From a virus, in the IMG/VR virus record IMGVR_UViG_3300032086_003047, positions 1-58,949 of that record: 58,949 nt of DNA. One strand, 5' to 3'. Shown one piece after another: positions 34,901 to 41,577 of this stretch. The notes beneath the pieces were generated by a model, which made no database searches, was not told the DNA's origin, and saw only the letters and a list, made by a program, of their open reading frames with translations. The translations under genes were made by a program, and so were the position numbers. Each line of letters begins with the position of its first letter. Within the stretch, counting starts at the first letter, position 1.

Positions 34901-34933
34901 AGGGGATAATACGTTTATACAACCTAATGCCAT
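25928..34933 (-). CDS. crAss-like virion RNA polymerase giant with zincin motif (3001 aa)
   Basis: The signature is R1803IPTQ followed by GSD1842FDID1846KLF. This corresponds to the catalytic double-psi beta-barrel of RNA polymerase (compare NADFDGD of bacterial beta') in the DFDID variant known from crAss-like phages, whose single-chain polymerase enters the cell with the DNA. An N-terminal segment (GYEGIIQY at 178, FGSLNPNQ near 207) is ADP-ribosyltransferase-like in pattern. H269EAFH273 is an HExxH zincin protease motif, perhaps for self-cleavage. It starts at a one-base stop/start overlap (TAATG) with the 2211-aa gene. The polymerase transcribes early genes, by analogy. Confidence 0.88.
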   Translation of the reverse strand: MALGCINVLSPEFIDLKKQTGLNEHILAAKIKSWQDRNKRELDEFPASADELEITTLDYVPADTAVSIPTAEAKTAKPIKAFRTSKTKDGQKEYDLDKKPKGKPTEIELVIDPSRTLDITQAQESGIATNDMLVYEQILREAKYEYDYVTSDTYKQMSPMSPAEDIGAIVQRKALEKGYEGIIQYKSPYAPNVQAMRDKGRKYTKFGSLNPNQIDLDDAKQWLEARGLPFNMAEQTIEIAKGMPSGTEGLFSEGVIYLSKYATKGTEYHEAFHAVFRMFLTDEQQDAILAESKKQRPVSQEELDELEQAGYFRIGDDGKIYKNIDVKAKGKGEPTIITGEELERLVLEERLAEQFRSYVISNQKVKSTSEKIQKFFNDLLKYIKYYFSNKMTIDRLFFNIDKGRINKKNLNMRFASKGAAASFNRNDSKLYNRFDEGPIRNIVNDINSAFIKRSKQYPTDTPNQVYATIRRALRKGIFVKRVEKYDPVKKENKIVDERVTDSKTLQKHIDAITELMSDNLDMTEEAMQYMRTNNLLFTERANGTNIGNTLLLVDALWEDASAEYGNVKDRGILYKAKVGLQRFGYKVYGDEVTIYEDQDVAEKIYDKSHLEESRKDTLSKDIKEFLTFIPMLELEKDGNENVFRKKIGIFGNDVYYTFDEIYSNISFSLTESKSYDDMISKLEKKSKNFPEIKSVLNELKSKQKDEAFKSKFYAAMANTYNNFIGAIEEVLVDKEGNVAGVKVTYYNSNLNRAEKKLLKRWKNKSRSSDGTGLLINSDENETVANEEVLEKLNDSSEDSIGNVLMNYYKGPIQKDGKRERPFLKLSGIPTDEEIDAITDFANLLGMDIPRETFELAFNNGIIIDNKEVKGYDLFGYLTGGNSRIADPFKLPLYEEKTIGSPVATMIKEDSNGFIKDPYVEYLSVIKKFALVTSSFEKDIHGSFINAANKSVHPINTFTTLDRTISAIKTYDPTSTEFWDRWLREFKEDPLYMPSKGDKKNSEYDDLLASEILNSQSNVLRNTIEISDFDAYKKRNEFVSKNTFDSLSPNLSLIHRLNAFGNNGNKNEMLIVIPTLADRGRMIMMTLPRLSHNFSNTSGYNFTDTRRLTDNIGDYPIFMRYVIQDLKDAQNGEKMKIKIKNYSKNYKFFRQLPFLNETEAGKKLMEYALANPDVQLTNASEDIDKLMGEVQSEINKYVKNQIEEKTSEFKSVGKNISDETLNKLYDDPETNPSRNEKVNMLIRDYVVNTMIFKNEIQKLTSGDPGLYKDSLKSNEEQINTVEDQSKRYGSLATPGIETRIQDTPDSYGNTPTYQMGVINDIFRKNKELLESLDKIVTDKSVLDAYKEGNDKQGSNVADAMGLVTLDRYKHIAEGIGTWGDLQKEAYANYQTNGGRFVDNKGKQVKLKPLKTYSDGLYLKDFGNGVKKKVRIMVKHSTFPLLAEFTKGTGFDNIRMRMEVSGEFKGKGLNPIHEINMDSAIKSGLHNAIDLELDNDGNPSVESLSKMQGIELDTHFLRMPQIIPDTAKESRIGSQFMKLLTTNLKKNLTNPYVVGNNVITGQQLYEKYGEVINLQLEMGVRKVFEELGIPKNQEGLYNVDNLFKNDSETLKMLNSIRKVFNNSIEERELPDTYIKALNIVKVEESNEKDYDFNSPLSMPAFAEKFQSVFSSIAKRGFMKININGQGLVQIAEIGKIKTDEDGAEGLQFIKGKEETVSTSAVKNVVKDVDDATGKETFYEKIVQYNNEYWTVKERRGDKIKIQKIVSAEIAMPWEFAERLNLPKNKDGEYDISSVPEDVLTLIGYRIPTQGKNSMLPLKIVKILPKSMSKMIMVPAEITTQMGSDFDIDKLFTMIPNLKVKGTLKDGQKFDWFDTYKSELLKNLPKDIKLTDKQISLLLEDTEYYLEIDGLDADEETAVQSAAMQAKKKTLRALNNLKDWTISKVQYDINDLKSATKKGLENAYIDMAHAMLTSPYHIDEVLKTIDSNLAPELAKFFKTNIPEYATVIDPNDVDAERKLEERNKAGKTGVGIYATATTAQAGRQFTKIKIGIPYIIDGNKYDDLTITEDKEGNDISYQLQQHLTISVDNAKDPIMLFLMDNGFTSGVRNTIMSLGITHESMKGDNLKKILKEKGIDTKEYSELFKSAKGDSIVWASFFMNQPIIRKLYEEYIDKEGSPGKLVQIAESVLTSEMGSRMRSRGYKTLDEFLRDDIPINSENLLEHFDKTLDNKDANFNETQLNVLGLFVQMFTQTAGDLSKANTLINSDRIKDFNNPAGIEAHLDLIDYFERKKVITERLRAVEETKQTTFSKEIEKYINSIYPGWINKKENKLLLASEFTSIPLLSKEETSIKDRIANGKDAKATLEEIKQGKNPFNSAEELEESIPNILYNIISGKLAEDGVSESDMYKNISGIVRPQGKIEMKTDVKYIPTRGIDDISSILEGDYPIANSYINMIGTAKVLVSKFFPYFEFGLEATKTALASELGVETLSLDQLKAVNKDSFMHLVSQKQEGYVPSPFAPLFSKQWEDKLLTGDNNIAVQFRNLLAEINESDLTDPIRNLVTPGKAEYKFFSKLDENEDNSLKDKTSSITAEGLRTMLKKTFHITSAEKRMMRNIKRPKTLFLKTKKSSEFANIDSQKTIKVGNAFFKVTYAGNQTIDTIKAKEGRSKIDDIITKLALKKVDPKQIVPLTRRDRTVNFIGKNRVYIVEDSKGNKYRATKGVKNFIEGKLDAKGKKKSMHLYNISKVTDPKQIEKNQEIKEVDRYEHKTLSFDSSFAYSKEEKDAMTQGFLNMLTHENEKVREFAKNLVYYHILSRGFDNGVNAFVDIIPNEVWNDPGMSLLYKKDEEGNLVQDPISFNEYIREFQFDYFKDPKFFDNFIENFIVHRSATPFMIRKVRVKKSEMEKLKQNGSISLPYVFKKQLGVFPKFVKTMSEGKFVLLVRSSASGETTDARYKLYNKTTGGKTNDMWRFQRYNIETLEDKAKLTSNKDRNDEQDQRFICAF

Positions 34934-37900
34934 TAGTTACAATTTATAATGTTTTCTTTCTCTTTACGTGGAAGAGTTGCCCATTGAATAGGAGTTATTC
35001 CAAGCTGGAATATTGTTCTTCCAGTTCTAGTACGTGTAGTTTGATAAGGGTAATCCGTCTTAATTGGTTTTACTCTACTCAATTTCAATTTAAAGTTAGG
35101 ATTATTTGATGGACTGTTGTTCTTTACTAATGCTTTTTTTGCTGATGGATCATACAGATACAATGATCCATTAGTAGATACTCTTCCTTCTAGTCCAAAT
35201 ACTTTAGCTTCATTTTTAAACTGCTGTGTTATTTGTGATACCTTTCCTGGTTTCATCGAGCTAAACCCTGATAGTTGAATATTGAATTTGTTAAGGAACA
35301 TATTGAATCTTCCTAGAGGTGACATTGAAGGTATGCCTCCTATAGTTCCAAGTGGATCCGTAGATGCCTGTACATCTGGGAACATGTCAAAGTCGTCCTT
35401 GTCTTCATCAATCTCTTCTTTCTCAGCAACTTCTTTCTCAACTTTGGAATCTTCTTCTTGAAATCTTTGTTCTCCGATTTCAATTTGTAGTTGTGAATCA
35501 TAGAAATAATTTCCTCCATCTGATGGCTGGACATCGGTTTGTAGAATGGATCCTCCTGCAAATTCTGTGTTTTCATTTCCGTTTATATCTGGTCTTCCAA
35601 TTAAGTAGTCGTTATAAGTATTGTATTCTTTATTCGTAATAGGACTTGTGTATTGTGTACCTGCTTTTGTATTTAACTTATCTCCTTGAACGTTGTATTT
35701 CTTATTTGCTATAATTTTAGAAATTATGGCTAAAGGTGAAATTCCATTAAAATCATTAGCTAAAATTTGATCTATTGTAACAGAATCATCTACTGTAATT
35801 TTTTGGTTTCCTACTGGTCCTTCAATTTTCTTTCTTGCAATATTAGGTCGTTCTTTATTTAATTCTGATATGTTTAAAGAGTAGATCTTTTTATTATGTA
35901 TGAATTGAATGTATGGTTGATTAGTTTTTGTATTTAATAGTATCTGAATAACAGGATCAATTGTTTTTGTTTTTTCATCAGTACTTATTAATAGATCCAT
36001 TTTCTCTATTAGTTCATCATTTGAATATTGAACGTAAATGATTTCCTGTATACGTTTTAAATCTTTTTCTGTAAACTTTTCACTTGTTAATAAACCTGTT
36101 ATAGTTTCTTGTGCATTAAGATCTATGTTAGAAGTTGATAGTTTTACAGGAACATAATCTCCATTACCATTTAATACGAATCCATATATCTGTCCAGCTT
36201 GTCCAGAATCAACTTTTGTATTCTTAGCTGCAGTTTCTAGTAATACATCTGCCGCAGGAACATTTAGTGTAGGAGCTGCTTCTTTTGGTCTTGTTACATA
36301 TCCAAACTTAAACTCTATGTCTTCATTTTTACGCAGTACAATGTTACCAGAGTCATCGTATTGATACATTGCTTTCCATCTATCTGCTATAGGTTTAAGT
36401 ACAGATTTAGCAGGGCGAATTATTTGCTGATCCCAATCTAAATCCATTGCTTCACGATCTTTTACTGTTCTAAGGTTAGGACCACGATTAAATCCTACTA
36501 GGGTTCCATTATCATTAAGTGTAAGATTACCTACCGTATATCCACTTTTGTTATTGTTTTTCCAGTTATCGTATATTGCTTTACGAATGTTACGTTCTTC
36601 TTCTTCAAGTAGACTAGCTAGACCTGTTTCTATTACTCCTACAGCTTCTTTTTCACCATTTTCATTTTCAAGATATACTATTATTGGAATCGTTAAAAAG
36701 TACCCTGTTTCAGATTTATATTCGTTTTTTATATACTTTTTTGTAAACCAATCATTTTCAAGAGGCTGTAGATATAGTTTACCTCCTTCTTTTATTAGAT
36801 TAGGATTTGCTAGCAAGTCATCATTAATTTCTACTCCTATTGATTCTTTTCGTATTGGGTTATCATTTGAGTCAAAATCTAAAACTATTTGAGTTGCAGT
36901 GGCAAGAGTTCGATATAAATATGTTGATGTTGATATACTTCCATCAACTCTATCTGTGTTCTGTTGAGTAGATCTTGATCTTCTACTATCTTCTGCAGGC
37001 TCAGTACTTTCTAGTTCAAATGATGGTTCAGTATCTTCAACTTCCAATGTAGAAGGAGGAACATCAGTAGTACCTGTAAAGACAGCACTTCTTTTTCTTT
37101 CTATTTCAACATCTCCAATTTCAACATCTTCATCTATTAATACAGTAGATTCTCTTTTAAGTTTTTCTTCTGCTTCTAGTTGAGCTTTAATTGCTTCATC
37201 TTTTATTGTAGCAAATTCTGTTTTTACTTTACTTATAAAGTCTTTGATTCTTATAATATCAGCTTCTAGTTGATCTCTTTCTTCAGCATTTAGTGATGAC
37301 TCAGTAGCACCTTCCATTGGTGTAACAGTCTCAAATGTATTTATTTCATCACCCTCTACTACAGCTACAGTTTCCACTGTACCTCTAACCTCATCTGGAA
37401 TTATTATACTTCCATCTTCAGCTACTCCTTCTTTAAGAACATTAGCACTACCTGCAAGCTCTTGTTGTTTTTCATTCAATAGTCCTTCTAGATCCTCAAT
37501 AGATTGAGCATCTTTAAGTTCTTCAGTTAGTTTTGATGCACTTGGTTCAATGTCCTCAAATACTTTACTGATAGCTTTAGTCTGGAGTTCAGCGTCTGAT
37601 ATATCTGGATCAGTAAATTGATCTGTTATTTCTTCCTCTGTTTTAGGATTTTTCGTACTCTCTCTCTTGGGTTTAGTTTCATCAGGTTTCTTTTTGTCTG
37701 TTGGTCCTCCAGGAGGTTCAGTAGGTACGTCTTCGGTGTCTGTGACTTCTTCATTTTGTTCTTTTAATATCCATTTATTAGTTCCTTTAATTGCATATCT
37801 GGATTTTTCTGCTAGTTCAGCTTTACGTTGCTCATCTTCTTTTTGTTGTTGTCTTTCTTGACTAATTTTTTCTAATGTTGCTGTTCTTTCAGCTTCAGAT

Positions 37901-40900
37901 ATATTTGGATCTTCTAATCTCTTCTGTAGTTTTACTATTTCATTCTCTCTATTTTTTACGCTTATTCCACGAGTATCTCCAGTTCTTAATGCGTATTCTT
38001 CTTTTGTTTCTCCTTTTCGTTTTGCTAATGGTCCTTCTCCTCTTTCTATATACTCACGTACAGTTTCTCTTTCTTTTTGAATTCTTGGAGCAAACTCTAC
38101 ATCGCCTTCAGTATATCCTACAATATCTTTAGCTAACTGTTCTCTGAATTGACCAGTAATTTCATTTAAGATACGACCTTTTTTATTATGACTCCCGTCT
38201 TTATTGTAAATGTTTCTTTTACCTGGCAATACTTCTTCGGTCATAAGTATCTCACCTTTCTCATCCCGCAAAACTTCAAATACTTTAGATTGCATTGGAT
38301 TAGTTGCATTAAAGTCTACCTGATACTCTTTACCACCTGACGTAAATGTTTGGTCTTTACCTAAGAATTGTTCTATTGCCAGTTGATATACAAGTAACAT
38401 ATCAGCTACTTCATACATTAAAATCTCACCAGTTATTTCAACTTCTTCGCCTTTACCATTAATAAGTGTTACAGATTTTAGATTACCTGCCTCATCATAG
38501 TTTAATGATTCTTGCGGCATGGTTCCAATATGACTGAGCTCACTATCACCTATCCATATACTTGCATTATCACCTGATAAACCAAAGCTAGTATAATTTT
38601 CAGCAGTAGAAATTGATGCTATGATTTCACCAGTTTCTTCATCTTTTACTAACTTCTTTTTACCGTTTATTACAAAGTCTACAGGAAAATATGAATCTTT
38701 TAATACACCTAGATTTAGATTTGATACAGTGTCTTCAAGACTACCGCTGACTATGAATTCTTCACCAGAGCTTGATGATTGGAATACTAGTTCAGCTGTA
38801 TCATCACTTTTGTATAGTATTCCTCTTTCACCATTATGGAATACTGGAAGCACATCTGTATTCTTAAAGAATAGCTCTCCTAGCGGAGTATCATCATATG
38901 CATGATCTATCATTGCATATTGATCATATGCTAATGCTACTTCTGTAGCAATCTCTTTAGTTATCCTACCTTTTGCTGCAGCATTTAATCTCTTTATTTT
39001 ATTTAGCCTCTTATTCTCTAATTCTTGTAATGCTTTTGCTTTTCTTGCTTCTTGTCTTTGGAATCTGGATATACCGTCTCTTACGACTGTTTCCATTTCC
39101 TCAATCATCTTAGCAATATTCTCTCTATCCTTTTCATCAGTAGTTCTTGCTAAGATCTCTTTAGCCTCATCGATTGCAGCCTGCTTTTCTTTAGGTGTGA
39201 GCTCTACTTCATATCGTTGAGTTAGTTCTTCTGCATTTTCCCAATCTTCAGATTCTTCTTTTATAGGTTTACCATCTTCATCAAAACCTATTGTTTTACG
39301 CTTACCTAATATTTCTTCTTTAGCACCTTTGTATATCTGAGTGTATAGATCCTGTACTCGTCTAAAGTCTTCTCTTCCTTTGTCAAGATTAGCTTTATGT
39401 TTTGCAGCTTCTTTTATTATCTCACGGTTAGTAAGCTTATTAAGCCTCATAATATGAGCATCTATGAGCTGATCTTGCCAAGATAATTTTTCCATATTAG
39501 AAACTGTTTCACCTATGATTGCATCATTGTTCAACAGCTTTAATATTTCTTTATCTGAATCAGGTAACGTAATACTATCATCGGATTCAATTGCACTTAC
39601 TTCTGCATTTCCTGCAGCAATAATTGCTTCTTGTTGATTTATGTATTCCTGAATTCTTTCTTTTTGCTCTTCTGTAAGTTTTCTGCTTTTATCAGCTAAT
39701 ATCTTCTTTGCATGCTCTACACCTTTCTCTGCAGACTTTATTTTTAGTTTTGCATCAAATACATTTCTACCATCAGCACTTAACTCATTGTATCTGTGGA
39801 TACTATTTCTATCCTCATTTATTTGATTGATTAATTTACCTCGATCATTATCAAGTTTTGATATGATAAATTTACTTTGAACAACTTGTGGTAGTATAGA
39901 TGGATCAAATCTTCTATTGTTCTTATTCCATATTGTTTCTATTGCTTTAGCATCAGATATTAATCGATCTATATTTTCAGTGAATGTTTCATCAACACCC
40001 ATTTTTTCTCTTGTCTCAGCATCTGCAGTTTTTAATCCTTCAAGTTGTTTTATATAGTGTCCAAGATTTTCTTCTCTTGCTGCAGTTACTGCCATGTCAG
40101 TTGATGCATCAAGCATAGCTTGTTCATATACATCAGGTAGTCCACTTTCTGCTGCAGCTCTTAATTTCTTATTATGGTATGCAAACTTAGCTCCTCTTTC
40201 TTCAAGTTCTTTTATTCTACTGTCTTCTGTTGTTTTACCTCGTATTTTATCAAATACTGGTTTTGTTCCCTGCATTACTCCTGCACCTATAGCACCAAAG
40301 AAACCTGATGTCCAGAATTCACCATCACTTACATACTCTCCAAACCTTGATGTGAAGTTACTATCTTCAGCAATTCCAGCCATTACATCACCGAAATGCA
40401 TAGCTTCTTCACCTATAACAAACTGATAAGCTTCTTCACCAAATTCACTTGCCATATCTGCTATATATCTTCCAGCAGATTGCATTGCACCTTTTGTTCC
40501 TGATTCACCTGCAGCAAGCATTTGTGCACGACCATTAAAAGCTTTTGTTGCTTTCATTCCTCTACCTAGTAGAAAATATTGAGGAATATCTTGCAGAAGC
40601 ATTATTGAATTACCTCTGTATGAAAATGCTGCAGCTTCTGATGCGGCTAATTTTGCTTTTAACTCATCACCAGTTTCAGCAAGTACTTTATCATATTCTT
40701 CTTTGTATACTCCAGACGCTTCCATATTTGATTCAATATGTCTGGAAACAATACCTTGGTGTACAGCATTTAAAGCTCTACTTCTTGTTGCTTGATCATA
40801 GATCTTAGAAAACTTATTTCTATATGCCATTCCTGCTCTTACAGCATCATCTATATTATTAAGACCGCCAAGTCCTTTTGCAGCCTTACCTGCTCTTGCT

Positions 40901-41568
40901 GTATAGTTTAGTGCTCTTACTCCTTTTGCAGCAGCTGCACCTAATTTTCCTGCCATCCCAACACCTCTTGCCCATCCAGCTACAGGAATCATAATTGATA
41001 CAGCACTCGCTACAGATGGTGTATTAGAAAACCACCATTCAGTAGACCATGGTGCAAATTTACCTTCTGTTTCAGGATCAACATGTATAGGTGTAACCTC
41101 TCTTGTCCAATCTTTAATTGCTGTACCTACATTAGAAAACCAATTACCTTCCCCAAAAGTACCATCAGTCATGGATTGAAAATCAAGTAAGTACCCTATA
41201 CCTTCAATTGTACCACCTACTATTTCTGCTGCAGCTTGTGTAATTGCTCCACCAATTTCTCCTGCCAGTCCTTGTTCTTCAGCTTTTTGTTTTGCTAGAC
41301 TTATTTCATGATTCTTTTGAGCAATTTTATACATTTCCTGAAAGTCAGGTCTATCAGGTCTAAAATCTGTACCCATTATCTCCCTACCTTTAAAAGGGTC
41401 TAATGTGTAAGTTTTAGTTTCAATAAAATCATCATTGGGAGCTGACAGCTTTCTTGATTTCTCGAATAGATCAAGTCGTGAACCAGATTTTGGCTCAGAG
41501 TCATCGCCTGCTACTTCATTGGAATCCAGTAACTCATCGTTATCTATAACTTCTTCTTCGTCTGCCAT
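34933..41568 (-). CDS. Giant virion cargo protein (2211 aa)
   Basis: A very large protein with an acidic N-terminus (MADEEEVIDNDELLDSNEVA) and two glycine/alanine-rich hydrophobic parts (101-130 with EIVGGTIEGIGYLL; 184-220 with SIMIPVAGWARGVGMAGKLG). Long charged coiled-coil regions and a threonine/proline-rich linker (TEPPGGPTDKKKPDETKPKR) follow; the C-terminal third appears beta-rich. The hydrophobic N-terminal parts would suit insertion into the host membrane during DNA entry. It is located directly before the RNA polymerase, as giant cargo proteins are in crAss-like phages. I find no catalytic motif. Confidence 0.7.
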   Translation of the reverse strand: MADEEEVIDNDELLDSNEVAGDDSEPKSGSRLDLFEKSRKLSAPNDDFIETKTYTLDPFKGREIMGTDFRPDRPDFQEMYKIAQKNHEISLAKQKAEEQGLAGEIGGAITQAAAEIVGGTIEGIGYLLDFQSMTDGTFGEGNWFSNVGTAIKDWTREVTPIHVDPETEGKFAPWSTEWWFSNTPSVASAVSIMIPVAGWARGVGMAGKLGAAAAKGVRALNYTARAGKAAKGLGGLNNIDDAVRAGMAYRNKFSKIYDQATRSRALNAVHQGIVSRHIESNMEASGVYKEEYDKVLAETGDELKAKLAASEAAAFSYRGNSIMLLQDIPQYFLLGRGMKATKAFNGRAQMLAAGESGTKGAMQSAGRYIADMASEFGEEAYQFVIGEEAMHFGDVMAGIAEDSNFTSRFGEYVSDGEFWTSGFFGAIGAGVMQGTKPVFDKIRGKTTEDSRIKELEERGAKFAYHNKKLRAAAESGLPDVYEQAMLDASTDMAVTAAREENLGHYIKQLEGLKTADAETREKMGVDETFTENIDRLISDAKAIETIWNKNNRRFDPSILPQVVQSKFIISKLDNDRGKLINQINEDRNSIHRYNELSADGRNVFDAKLKIKSAEKGVEHAKKILADKSRKLTEEQKERIQEYINQQEAIIAAGNAEVSAIESDDSITLPDSDKEILKLLNNDAIIGETVSNMEKLSWQDQLIDAHIMRLNKLTNREIIKEAAKHKANLDKGREDFRRVQDLYTQIYKGAKEEILGKRKTIGFDEDGKPIKEESEDWENAEELTQRYEVELTPKEKQAAIDEAKEILARTTDEKDRENIAKMIEEMETVVRDGISRFQRQEARKAKALQELENKRLNKIKRLNAAAKGRITKEIATEVALAYDQYAMIDHAYDDTPLGELFFKNTDVLPVFHNGERGILYKSDDTAELVFQSSSSGEEFIVSGSLEDTVSNLNLGVLKDSYFPVDFVINGKKKLVKDEETGEIIASISTAENYTSFGLSGDNASIWIGDSELSHIGTMPQESLNYDEAGNLKSVTLINGKGEEVEITGEILMYEVADMLLVYQLAIEQFLGKDQTFTSGGKEYQVDFNATNPMQSKVFEVLRDEKGEILMTEEVLPGKRNIYNKDGSHNKKGRILNEITGQFREQLAKDIVGYTEGDVEFAPRIQKERETVREYIERGEGPLAKRKGETKEEYALRTGDTRGISVKNRENEIVKLQKRLEDPNISEAERTATLEKISQERQQQKEDEQRKAELAEKSRYAIKGTNKWILKEQNEEVTDTEDVPTEPPGGPTDKKKPDETKPKRESTKNPKTEEEITDQFTDPDISDAELQTKAISKVFEDIEPSASKLTEELKDAQSIEDLEGLLNEKQQELAGSANVLKEGVAEDGSIIIPDEVRGTVETVAVVEGDEINTFETVTPMEGATESSLNAEERDQLEADIIRIKDFISKVKTEFATIKDEAIKAQLEAEEKLKRESTVLIDEDVEIGDVEIERKRSAVFTGTTDVPPSTLEVEDTEPSFELESTEPAEDSRRSRSTQQNTDRVDGSISTSTYLYRTLATATQIVLDFDSNDNPIRKESIGVEINDDLLANPNLIKEGGKLYLQPLENDWFTKKYIKNEYKSETGYFLTIPIIVYLENENGEKEAVGVIETGLASLLEEEERNIRKAIYDNWKNNNKSGYTVGNLTLNDNGTLVGFNRGPNLRTVKDREAMDLDWDQQIIRPAKSVLKPIADRWKAMYQYDDSGNIVLRKNEDIEFKFGYVTRPKEAAPTLNVPAADVLLETAAKNTKVDSGQAGQIYGFVLNGNGDYVPVKLSTSNIDLNAQETITGLLTSEKFTEKDLKRIQEIIYVQYSNDELIEKMDLLISTDEKTKTIDPVIQILLNTKTNQPYIQFIHNKKIYSLNISELNKERPNIARKKIEGPVGNQKITVDDSVTIDQILANDFNGISPLAIISKIIANKKYNVQGDKLNTKAGTQYTSPITNKEYNTYNDYLIGRPDINGNENTEFAGGSILQTDVQPSDGGNYFYDSQLQIEIGEQRFQEEDSKVEKEVAEKEEIDEDKDDFDMFPDVQASTDPLGTIGGIPSMSPLGRFNMFLNKFNIQLSGFSSMKPGKVSQITQQFKNEAKVFGLEGRVSTNGSLYLYDPSAKKALVKNNSPSNNPNFKLKLSRVKPIKTDYPYQTTRTRTGRTIFQLGITPIQWATLPRKEKENIINCN

Positions 41569-41577
41569 TTTATCTAG

